Virus record (IMG/VR): IMGVR_UViG_3300047481_000646
Coordinates: 1-24,972 of that record
Length of the DNA: 24,972 bases
Direction: 5' to 3' (one strand)
Source: a virus
The position numbers were made by a program, and so were the translations under genes. Positions 1-7,800 of this stretch are shown here, one piece after another. Numbering within the stretch: the first letter of the stretch is position 1; each line of letters starts with the position of its first letter. The notes under the pieces were generated by a model, which was not told where the DNA came from, searched no databases, and saw only the letters and a program-made list of their open reading frames with translations.

Positions 1-147
1 CCACAAGAAGTAAGAGATGCTTGGGCTGAAGAGATGAAGGCAACAAGAGCACAACAAGAAATTGAAAGAGCAGAGTGGCAAGAGTTGTTAAAACAAGGAT
101 GGAAACTTGATGCTGACGGCAATAGATATAGAGCGGAAGAACTATAA
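1..147 (+). CDS. C-terminal end of an unidentified protein (5' partial)
   Basis: An open frame enters from the left edge and ends at TAA 145-147, leaving the last 48 residues. The visible part is strongly charged and rich in Ala, Glu, Gln, Arg and Trp. It looks helical, possibly coiled coil, and ends in a short segment containing GWKLDADGNRYRAEEL. I recognise no family. The next gene starts at the very next base, so the two are probably co-transcribed and translationally coupled. In many actinophages the terminase lies upstream of the portal, but nothing in these 48 residues shows this is a terminase. The reading frame is well supported by its direct junction with the next gene; the function is unknown. 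Confidence 0.6.
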   Translation, partial: PQEVRDAWAEEMKATRAQQEIERAEWQELLKQGWKLDADGNRYRAEEL

Positions 148-810
148 ATGGACGTATTCTTAGAAAAAGAGTTTGCTGATGCTGGATATACTACTGAGGT
201 TTTTCACGATCAGGTTTTATTTATTTATGATTTTTTAACAGACACAGAACTAGAGACTATTTTAAAAATAATTGAAGTTACTCCAAATGAAGACTGGTCT
301 ATAGAGTACAGAAGAAGTCTTGCAGAATTTTGCATGGAAAAATTTGGAAGAAGCGATGTTGAGAATTTGGTAGCAGAAGGAAAGTATGAAATAACAAGAG
401 GCTGGGATGATAAGAATTTAAGCATTGTAAATGAAGAAATTAGTAAAACTCTTCAAAGAAGACTTGGAAATTTGATTAACATAAACAATAGTCACCTTGA
501 ACTGGCTGGGTTTGGAACTATGCAAAGAATGCAGCCAGGGGTTGAGTTAAAGTCCCATACAGACCAACATACAGATCCATCAATTAAATATGCTGCTATA
601 CTATACATTAATGATGACTATGAGGCTGGAACTTTGTTTTTTCACAATAAGGAAAATTCAGACTTAAGGCCAAGGCCAAAAACCTTGCTCATTTTTCCAG
701 GCAACGAAGAATTTGAACACGGGGTAAGGCATGTAGGAGAAGGCCCTATTAGATATGTCACAGTAGGATTTATAAAAGTAAAAGACTTTTATAAAAATAA
801 CAAATACTAG
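148..810 (+). CDS. 2-oxoglutarate/Fe(II)-dependent oxygenase (prolyl-4-hydroxylase-like)
   Basis: A 220-residue protein of the double-stranded beta-helix 2OG-Fe(II) dioxygenase superfamily. It would couple decarboxylation of 2-oxoglutarate to hydroxylation of a substrate in the host cytoplasm. The iron-binding facial triad is visible as H137-x-D139 (in SHTDQ) and H191 (in FEHGV). R202 (PIRYVTV) sits about where the family binds the 2-oxoglutarate carboxylate. The strand ILYINDDYEAGTLFF between the metal residues is typical of the prolyl hydroxylase branch. Residues 1-120 look like the usual helical N-terminal cap. The start abuts the preceding stop, with only a weak GGAAG ribosome site. A second, clearly different oxygenase follows after 9 bases. 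The substrate cannot be read from sequence; protein side chains, nucleotides, DNA bases or a small molecule are all possible. Confidence 0.85.
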   Translation: MDVFLEKEFADAGYTTEVFHDQVLFIYDFLTDTELETILKIIEVTPNEDWSIEYRRSLAEFCMEKFGRSDVENLVAEGKYEITRGWDDKNLSIVNEEISKTLQRRLGNLININNSHLELAGFGTMQRMQPGVELKSHTDQHTDPSIKYAAILYINDDYEAGTLFFHNKENSDLRPRPKTLLIFPGNEEFEHGVRHVGEGPIRYVTVGFIKVKDFYKNNKY

Positions 811-819
811 GAGAAAACC

Positions 820-1449
820 ATGGATGTAGAAATACTTGAAGAAAAGGTTTACTATTACACAAATGTAATTGAAGACCCAAAGAAACTTGTTGACGCAATT
901 GAAAATGACAACAAAGATCCCTGGGGTGAGTGGATGGCATGTAGCGGTCAGCACTATGTCTATGGTTCAGACAAAACTATTGCTTTAACTGTAGATACAG
1001 ATGAGAAGAATAAGTATATTTATGATACATTGCAAAAAGCCTTTGATGTTGTAGCAAGAGATTATGCTAAGGCTCAAGGAATAACTGAAGAGCCAAAACT
1101 GTTTCCACAATATCCAATTAAAAAGTATAAGCCAGGAACATATATGGGTGCACACTTTGACCAGCAAGAAGGAGACGAAAGACTAAAAGTTTCTTTTGTT
1201 ATGTATTTAAATGATGACTATGAAGGTGGAGAAATTTCTTTTACTATTGCGTCTCCAGACGGAGTTTTAAAAAATGCAAGCCCAGCGTCAGACTTTGCAG
1301 AAGCAGAAAAAACTAAAAATTACACTTTTGCAGTTAAGCCAAAGGCTGGAAGTGTTATTGTATTCCCACCATCACCACCATACCATCACACCGCACACTT
1401 AGTCAAAAGTGGCGAAAAGATAATGGTCCCACAACACTGGATTCACTAG
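820..1449 (+). CDS. 2-oxoglutarate/Fe(II)-dependent oxygenase, second type
   Basis: A 209-residue member of the same superfamily as its left neighbour, but too divergent to be a recent tandem duplicate. The metal triad is H112-x-D114 (GAHFDQQ) and most likely H190 in the His-rich YHHTAH stretch. The strand FVMYLNDDYEGGEISF closely matches the equivalent strand of the upstream oxygenase. The position that normally carries an Arg for the 2-oxoglutarate carboxylate, ten residues after the distal His, is K200. Lys occurs here in some dioxygenase branches, so the enzyme may still be active. The start has a good GGAGAA ribosome site at the right distance. The methyltransferase gene follows with a one-base gap. 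Family assignment is firm; substrate and exact reaction are unknown. Confidence 0.85.
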   Translation: MDVEILEEKVYYYTNVIEDPKKLVDAIENDNKDPWGEWMACSGQHYVYGSDKTIALTVDTDEKNKYIYDTLQKAFDVVARDYAKAQGITEEPKLFPQYPIKKYKPGTYMGAHFDQQEGDERLKVSFVMYLNDDYEGGEISFTIASPDGVLKNASPASDFAEAEKTKNYTFAVKPKAGSVIVFPPSPPYHHTAHLVKSGEKIMVPQHWIH

Positions 1450-1450
1450 T

Positions 1451-2044
1451 GTGATACAGGGTCATCAAAATTTTAGTGATCAAGAGCAATTTGTTTTAGA
1501 CTTGCTCGATAATAAAAAAAATGGTTATTATGTAGAACTGGGCGCTGCTCATTCTAAAAATGGAAGCAACACTTATAGACTTGAAAATGAGTTTGATTGG
1601 ACAGGGGTTTCATTTGAGATTGTTCCAGAACTACACAAAGAGGTGTCAGAAAATAGAAAAAATCCTTGCATCCTTGGTGACGCAACAAAGTTTAACTATG
1701 TCAAATATTTTGAAGAAAATAACTTTCCAAATCAAATAGATTATCTTCAAGTAGACATTGATGCTGGGTATCAAATAGACGGACGACCTGCTGGTAATCA
1801 CTATACAACTTTACACGGACTAATTGCTGTTCCACTAAACAAATATAGGTTTACAGTTATTACTTTTGAGCACGATTCAAATATGTACTGGAGAAATACA
1901 GCAATGCGTGATGCACAAAGAGAAATTTTAGACTCACTTGGATACTCATTAGTTGTTAGACAAATACATGAAGACTGGTGGGTAGATCCAACAGTGATTG
2001 GCTTAGAAAAATATAGAAAACATTTTAAATGGGACACACTATGA
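1451..2044 (+). CDS. FkbM-family SAM-dependent methyltransferase
   Basis: A 197-residue Rossmann-fold methyltransferase resembling FkbM-type enzymes of phages. After a DQEQFVLDLL helix, the SAM-binding motif I is KNGYYVELGAAHSKNGSNT (residues 23-41). It is followed by FEIVPELH (55-62), where the acidic residue should contact SAM ribose. QVDIDAG lies at 100-106, and the family-like C-terminal block ends in EDWWVDP (174-180). FkbM enzymes methylate oxygen atoms, often on sugars or polyketides; the substrate here is unknown. The start is GTG, one base after the previous stop. I see no good ribosome site, so translation probably depends on coupling. The stop overlaps the next start as ATGA. It is shorter than cellular FkbM proteins, but the core motifs are present. 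Confidence 0.8.
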   Translation: MIQGHQNFSDQEQFVLDLLDNKKNGYYVELGAAHSKNGSNTYRLENEFDWTGVSFEIVPELHKEVSENRKNPCILGDATKFNYVKYFEENNFPNQIDYLQVDIDAGYQIDGRPAGNHYTTLHGLIAVPLNKYRFTVITFEHDSNMYWRNTAMRDAQREILDSLGYSLVVRQIHEDWWVDPTVIGLEKYRKHFKWDTL

Positions 2045-2712
2045 TAAAAAAAACAGCAATAGTTACGGGAGCAAGCAAAGGCGTAGGGTATGCAACTGTA
2101 AAACTTTTATCTGAAAATGGATATAAAGTTATTGCTGTCTCAAGAGATTTATCAAAGGTCTCAGGATTGGCTGGGGAGAATGTAGAAGTCTATCAAATGG
2201 ACATTACAAATGCCAATGAAATAAAAAAGTTTTATGATAAGTATAAAGATGTAACTTTGGACCTTCTAGTAAACAACGCAGGTGGAGGTGCTGGACCAAC
2301 TAGTATTATAAACGAAACAATGGATAATTTTAGAAGAGCATACGATATAAATGTTTCTGGTCCAATGTATCTTTCTCAACTGTTTGTTCCATGCATGGAA
2401 AAATCAGATTCTCCAACAATTATATTCATAAGTTCTTTAGGTGGTAAGTTTCCATACAGATCGGGTGGGAACTATACAAATGCTAAAAGAGGAATGATGG
2501 CTCTTGTAGATACAATGAGGTTAGAGTTTCCACAATATGGAATTAAGATAACTGAAATTTGTCCAGGCACAATTGACACACAAACAGAAAAAAGAGATAT
2601 TGCTATAACAGCAGAAGATATGGCAGAATCTATAAGATGGGTTGCAAGTTTACCAAAACATGTTAACATAAATCATATAGAGATAAATCATATCCTTAGT
2701 GGCAAATACTAA
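2041..2712 (+). CDS. Short-chain dehydrogenase/reductase (SDR, NAD(P)-dependent)
   Basis: A 223-residue classical SDR. The nucleotide-binding motif TGASKGVG lies at residues 9-16, the structural NNAG at 78-81, N104 in DINVSG, catalytic S132, and the YxxxK pair Y145/K149. PGTIDT follows at 175-180. SR at 34-35 after the second strand hints at NADP(H) preference, as in YdfG-like 3-hydroxy-acid dehydrogenases. An in-frame ATG at 2029 would add four residues, but I chose 2041 because it forms the ATGA overlap with the methyltransferase stop, which suits coupled translation. It is the last gene of the metabolic cassette. It could oxidise or reduce the same molecule acted on by the oxygenases and methyltransferase, but that link is inferred from position only. 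Confidence 0.88.
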   Translation: MIKKTAIVTGASKGVGYATVKLLSENGYKVIAVSRDLSKVSGLAGENVEVYQMDITNANEIKKFYDKYKDVTLDLLVNNAGGGAGPTSIINETMDNFRRAYDINVSGPMYLSQLFVPCMEKSDSPTIIFISSLGGKFPYRSGGNYTNAKRGMMALVDTMRLEFPQYGIKITEICPGTIDTQTEKRDIAITAEDMAESIRWVASLPKHVNINHIEINHILSGKY

Positions 2713-2734
2713 CCCTTAACAATAACTTTAGGCG

Positions 2735-2759
2735 AGAGTTTTACTTTTTACAAAACTCT
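2735..2759. repeat. Inverted repeat overlapping the -35 region of the reductase promoter
   Basis: AGAGTTTT at 2735-2742 is repeated as AAAACTCT at 2752-2759, a perfect 8-base inverted repeat around a 9-base centre. The right arm ends at the T of the TG that opens the extended -10 element. It lacks a following T-run, so an operator seems more likely than an intrinsic terminator. It does not match the NrdR box pattern as I know it. Confidence 0.5.
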
Positions 2760-2767
2760 GCTATAAT
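2759..2767 (+). promoter_or_regulatory. Extended -10 promoter for the ribonucleotide reductase gene
   Basis: TGCTATAAT is a perfect extended -10 element. Transcription would start near 2774, giving a leader of about 30 bases that contains an AAAGGA ribosome site (2788-2793) before ATG 2805. No clear TTGACA-like -35 is present. The leader is too short for a cobalamin riboswitch. Confidence 0.7.
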
Positions 2768-2804
2768 TAACACTTATTCCGTTTTTGAAAGGACGATACA
2801 TATT

Positions 2805-4838
2805 ATGTCAGATTTTTTTAGTTTTAGGCTTCCAGAAGACTTTGTAGAAAAGTATATAAAAGTTGAAAGCCCATTTGGATTTAAAGATGCAGCAGAAAAT
2901 TCACTTGGAGAAATTACTTTTATTCGTACTTACTCTAGGATGAAAGAAGATGGAACTAAAGAAAGATGGCACGAAGTTTGTCGTCGTGTAATCGAGGGCA
3001 TGTATTCAGTTCAAAAAAACCATGCTAAAGAAAATCGTTTGCCATGGAATGATTACAAGGCTCAAAAGTCAGCACAAGAAGCATACGACAGAATGTTTAA
3101 TTTAAAGTGGACACCACCAGGTCGTGGAATGTGGGCATTTGGAACCCCTATGACTATGGAAAAGAAAAACTCGGCAGCACTACAAAATTGTGCAATGGTA
3201 TCAACCAAAGATCTTGACAAGAATGATCCAGGAGCATTGTTTGCTTGGGTCATGGATGCCCTTATGCTTGGCATTGGTGTAGGGTTTGACACAGTTGGAC
3301 AGGATAAGAATTTTTCTATCTATGCCCCTACAGAACCAGAGCAGGTTTTTGAAATTCCTGATACTCGTGAGGGATGGGTAGAATCGGTGAGAGTTTTAAT
3401 TAATTCATATCTCAGGCCAAACCAAAACATCCAGAAGTTTAACTATGACCTAATTAGACCCCTAGGAGCCCCTATAAAAGGCTTTGGAGGCGTTGCATCA
3501 GGTCCTGCACCCCTTATGAAGTTGCACCATCAGATAGACCGTGTAATAGGCTCTAGGACTGGAGAAACACTAGACTCTCGTGCTATCGTAGACCTTGTAA
3601 ATCTAATCGGTACTTGCGTGGTATCAGGCAACGTAAGACGCTCAGCAACCCTTGCTTTGGGTAGTGCTGGAGATGATGTGTTTATGAATTTGAAAAACTC
3701 TGAGTCATTTCCAGAGCGCAACTCCTTTGATCCAGAAAATCCAGGATGGGCATGGATGTCTAACAACTCTATCTCAGCAGAGGTTGGAACTAAGTACGAA
3801 GACTATGTAGATTTAAGTACAGAAAACGGAGAGCCAGGCTTTATCTGGCTTGATGTTGCTCGTAGTTATGGCAGACTAAAGGATGCGCCAGACGGAAAGG
3901 ACTATCGTGTGATGGGCTTTAACCCCTGTGCGGAGCAGCCATTGGAGTCATATGAATTATGTACACTTGTAGAAGTGCACTTGAATCGTCATGAATCTAA
4001 GGAGGACTTCCTGCGTACCCTGAAGTTTGCATACCTTTATGGCAAGACCGTAACGCTTGTTCCAACACACTGGCAGCAAACAAACGGTATCATGCAACGC
4101 AATCGTCGTATTGGTACATCTCTTACTGGTATTGCATCCTTTGCAGACCAAAAGGGTTTGCCTACAGTCCGTGAGTGGATGGATGAAGGCTATACAACAA
4201 TTCGTAAATATGATCATTCCTATTCAGAGTGGCTATGTGTTCGTGAATCAATTCGTGTAACAACAGTTAAGCCATCAGGATCTGTTTCAATTCTTTCTGG
4301 TGCAACTCCTGGAGTTCACTGGGGTCCTGGAGGAAACTTTTTTCTTCGTGCAGTAAGATTTGGAAATACAGATTCAATGATACACTTGTTCAAAGCAGCG
4401 GGGTACACAATTGAAGACGATTTAGTATCAGCAAACACATCAGTCGTATACTTTCCAATTAAGTCAGGTCACCCAAGATCTGAAAAAGATGTTACATTGT
4501 TTGAAAAGATTGCACTTGCTGCAACTGCTCAAAAGTACTGGTCTGACAACGGCGTTTCGGTAACGCTTTCATTTGACAAGGAAACAGAATCAAAACATGT
4601 TGTTCCAGCACTGCACATGTACGAGGGACAGTTAAAGGCAGTCTCATTCCTTCCAATGGGAAATACTGTTTATCCACAGCAGCCATATACTCAGATTACT
4701 GAAGAGCAATATGAGTCATATATTGGTAAATTAAAGCACATTGACTTTAGTGCCATTTATGATGGTGTAGATAATCTTGAGGCTCAGGGTGAGTCATATT
4801 GCACTACAGACTACTGTGAAATTAAAATAAACAAGTAG
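2805..4838 (+). CDS. nrdJ: Adenosylcobalamin-dependent (class II) ribonucleoside-triphosphate reductase
   Basis: A 677-residue reductase making deoxyribonucleotides from ribonucleotides, using a thiyl radical generated from coenzyme B12. The pattern follows the monomeric Lactobacillus leichmannii type. The first reductant Cys is C129 (LQNCAMV). The radical centre lies in NPCAEQ, with N373, C375 and E377, and the second reductant Cys is C386, exactly 11 residues after C375. The C-terminal shuttle pair is C666 and C671 in YCTTDYC, with C-x4-C spacing as in the Lactobacillus enzyme. At 677 residues it is shorter than the 739-residue reference, but no catalytic residue is missing. It depends on host cobalamin and a host or phage reductant; no thioredoxin gene is visible in the window. 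It has its own promoter and no gene overlaps. Encoding it frees the phage from host dNTP limits. Confidence 0.93.
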   Translation: MSDFFSFRLPEDFVEKYIKVESPFGFKDAAENSLGEITFIRTYSRMKEDGTKERWHEVCRRVIEGMYSVQKNHAKENRLPWNDYKAQKSAQEAYDRMFNLKWTPPGRGMWAFGTPMTMEKKNSAALQNCAMVSTKDLDKNDPGALFAWVMDALMLGIGVGFDTVGQDKNFSIYAPTEPEQVFEIPDTREGWVESVRVLINSYLRPNQNIQKFNYDLIRPLGAPIKGFGGVASGPAPLMKLHHQIDRVIGSRTGETLDSRAIVDLVNLIGTCVVSGNVRRSATLALGSAGDDVFMNLKNSESFPERNSFDPENPGWAWMSNNSISAEVGTKYEDYVDLSTENGEPGFIWLDVARSYGRLKDAPDGKDYRVMGFNPCAEQPLESYELCTLVEVHLNRHESKEDFLRTLKFAYLYGKTVTLVPTHWQQTNGIMQRNRRIGTSLTGIASFADQKGLPTVREWMDEGYTTIRKYDHSYSEWLCVRESIRVTTVKPSGSVSILSGATPGVHWGPGGNFFLRAVRFGNTDSMIHLFKAAGYTIEDDLVSANTSVVYFPIKSGHPRSEKDVTLFEKIALAATAQKYWSDNGVSVTLSFDKETESKHVVPALHMYEGQLKAVSFLPMGNTVYPQQPYTQITEEQYESYIGKLKHIDFSAIYDGVDNLEAQGESYCTTDYCEIKINK

Positions 4839-4845
4839 CCTTCTG

Positions 4846-4854
4846 TGGTAAAAT
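4846..4854 (+). promoter_or_regulatory. Extended -10 promoter giving a near-leaderless mRNA for the LamG-like protein gene
   Basis: TGGTAAAAT lies in the 25-base gap between the reductase stop and ATG 4864. Standard spacing puts the transcription start near 4861, 0-3 bases before the ATG. No ribosome site is visible, which supports leaderless translation. Confidence 0.55.
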
Positions 4855-4863
4855 AGACTCATA

Positions 4864-7800
4864 ATGTCTACTCCATCAAACCTATACGCAGAAAAAGTGT
4901 TCGCAGAACATCCTACTGGCCTTTGGGCTCTTGATGATAATGCAGACTATATTTCTTTAATTTCTGAGACACAAAGAAATCTTTCTAACTGGACGATTAC
5001 TGGCGGTACTCATCAAAATTATCCACAGTCAATAGGCGAGCCATTCATCAATAGTTATGTAGGTAAAATTACAGCAACTCCAACCAATGATGAGACAGCA
5101 TCTGTTATTGCAATAAGCAATGAGATTATGGACTTGAGAGATCTAAATACATACTTAAAAACATTTTCTGTTGGAGGGTATTTTTATTCTGAAAGTTCTT
5201 ATGTTTCAGGTTTTGAAATTGGATATCAATACGAAGACACAACTAGTGGAAACATAGTTAGGCATCTAAAAAATTATGACACTGCAATAAATAATAGTTG
5301 GGTTTTTATATCAGAAACATTTGATACACCTCCAGATGATTCAAAAATACAAATAGTATTTAAGATTAATTTCATTGGAGGATCAGAAACAGAAGATGTA
5401 TTTTTGGTAAACGGAATAACTTTCGGACAATGGTCAGAAGAGTTTTCTTCAACCTCTCTTGGAGTTGTCCCTATAGATATTCCTTCAACAATTGCAATTG
5501 CTCCACAGAAAGGTCTTATTGCAAAATGCTATGGATTACAAGAACTAAACGCATATTACCTGGCTTCTGAAAATATGCTTAAAGCAAAAAATTTAGGAAT
5601 CCCAATGGTTTATGGAACATCTAGCCTAACAGCGTTATACGCAAACGGATCAAATCCATCCCTAATAATTCCTGGAGTAGGATTTTTAAATGAGTCTGGA
5701 AAATTTAAAGAGTACACCCTTGAAACTTGGCTAAGGGTAAACTCTTATACAAATGAAGTAAAAAGAATTATAGGGCCAATTGCTTCAAATGATGGAATAT
5801 ATGTTGACGGACCAGCAATAGGACTTAAAATTAATAATCAATATAAAACATATTATGTTGGAGAGTGGACAAGACCAATGCTAGTTCACTTAAGAATTGG
5901 AAAAGACGTTGCATCTCTTGTTATTAATGGACAAGAAGTTATATCTTTAGATTATGACAGAGAAACAGTTTCTTTGCCAGAAATGCTAAATGAAAATCAA
6001 AAAGATCAAGATTGGATAGGATTTTATGCATACGAAGACGTTTCTCCAATAGAAATTGATTGCGTTGGAATTTACCCATATGTGGTTGCAACCGCCATGG
6101 CAAAAAGAAGATTTGTTTTTGGTCAAGGGGTAGAAATACCAGAAAACATTAATACATCATATAGCGGAACTTCTGTATTTATTGACTATGCTTTTGCAGA
6201 CTATACTGCCAACTATTCTTACCCAAAAGTTGGATCTTGGCAACAAGCCTTTAACGACAACACCTCAATTATAAATAAATCTTTATCTGTACCTTCTGGA
6301 CCTCTTCCAGAAATATTTTTATCGTCAAAAACAGAAGAAGAGTTATTGTTAGATTGCAAATTGGCACAGTCATCTGATACAAAAAACTTTTTTTCTTTTA
6401 GACCTAACACTAACTGGTCGTCTGTTTCTGGGTATCTGTTTTTTAAAAACTTTGATTTTTTAAAAACTCCAATATCTGCATTTTATGGTTGCATGAGAAT
6501 ACCAGAATCATCTCCTACTACTCAAACACTTTTTAGAATTGAAAAAGAAAACACCAATAGTTATTTTACAATAGAGTTAATTAACAATCAAATATCATAC
6601 TCTATAAATTATGATGGAATTTTAGAAACAGTATACTCTCCAACTGTCGCAGAGCCTGGAGAGTTAATTGATGTTGGATTAAACATCCCAGCATTTGTTT
6701 CCAGGTTTGGAAATCCAGCATCAGAATTCTTTGGATCTTTATCAGATTTAAGATTATACGTGGGTGGCAAAAAAGACGAAACTTCTACATTTACGGGTAA
6801 AATTTACAAGATTGGCTTTTGTACAAAATACAATTTTCAAAAAATCAGAGGACTGTTTAATGAGATAGGTGTACCAGTCTGGAACGAAGACCTATTTGCT
6901 GTATATCAAAATAATCAATTGATTAATATTGATGGCGGAATAGACACAACATCAACGCAACCTTACGGAGGAACAACAGATACAGCAAACGGGGCTATAT
7001 CTGGTGGTGGTGTTTTTATATCTGGTGAAGATTTTCTTATGGACCATGTAGCAAGTTATACTCTTCTGCCAGATGAAGTTTTTGACACATATAGTTTAAC
7101 AGTGTCTGCAAACGCATATTGGGAAGATCAAATTCCTTTAACATATTTTGCTGAATCGGTTTTAGATAAAAGAGGAGATCAGTATTTTGACCTTGATTTT
7201 ATACAGTTTAATATTGACTATCCTATACCATCAAAAACAATTGCAATAGAAACTGATCCAGTTGAATGGACATATGCAGACCTTGCAAACGAGTATGGAC
7301 TACCAATTCAAAGAACGTATGAGTCACTTGACAATTATCTGTTTACTGGCTATAACGATTACGAAGATCTTAAAAATAAAATAGCAAAAGATTATAGATA
7401 TGACACAGATGGGGCAATCGTAAAAACTTATATTACTTTTCAATATACAGAATTAGGTGCAAATCAAACTCCATTCTATTTTACAAAAACAGAAAGACCT
7501 TCTAGAAATGGAATCCTAATTCCTGGATCAGACTGGATGACAACAAAATATGAGGTTGTAGACAATATGATAATTTATCCGCCAGTAGGTGTAGATTTTA
7601 ATGATCTTTCTATTGTGACTCATATTGATATAAATGTTAAAAACTCAGAAACTCACAATGTTAGCATTAAAAAACTTTCTTATGCATCGCAAGCATTAAA
7701 CGAATCAGATGCAAGCCCAGTAGGAACTAGGTTTGGAACACCTATATATCCATATACCAAAACTGGAATTTATTATAACTTTAAAAAGAATAATCCATTT

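Noticed and set aside
2029-2040. Upstream ATG that would extend the SDR by four residues
   Set aside because: ATG 2041 makes the ATGA overlap with the methyltransferase stop, and MIKKTAIVTGAS is the normal SDR N-terminus.
2713-2804. Riboswitch or attenuator before the cobalamin-dependent reductase
   Set aside because: The predicted leader is only about 30 bases and contains just the ribosome site, too short for a cobalamin riboswitch.
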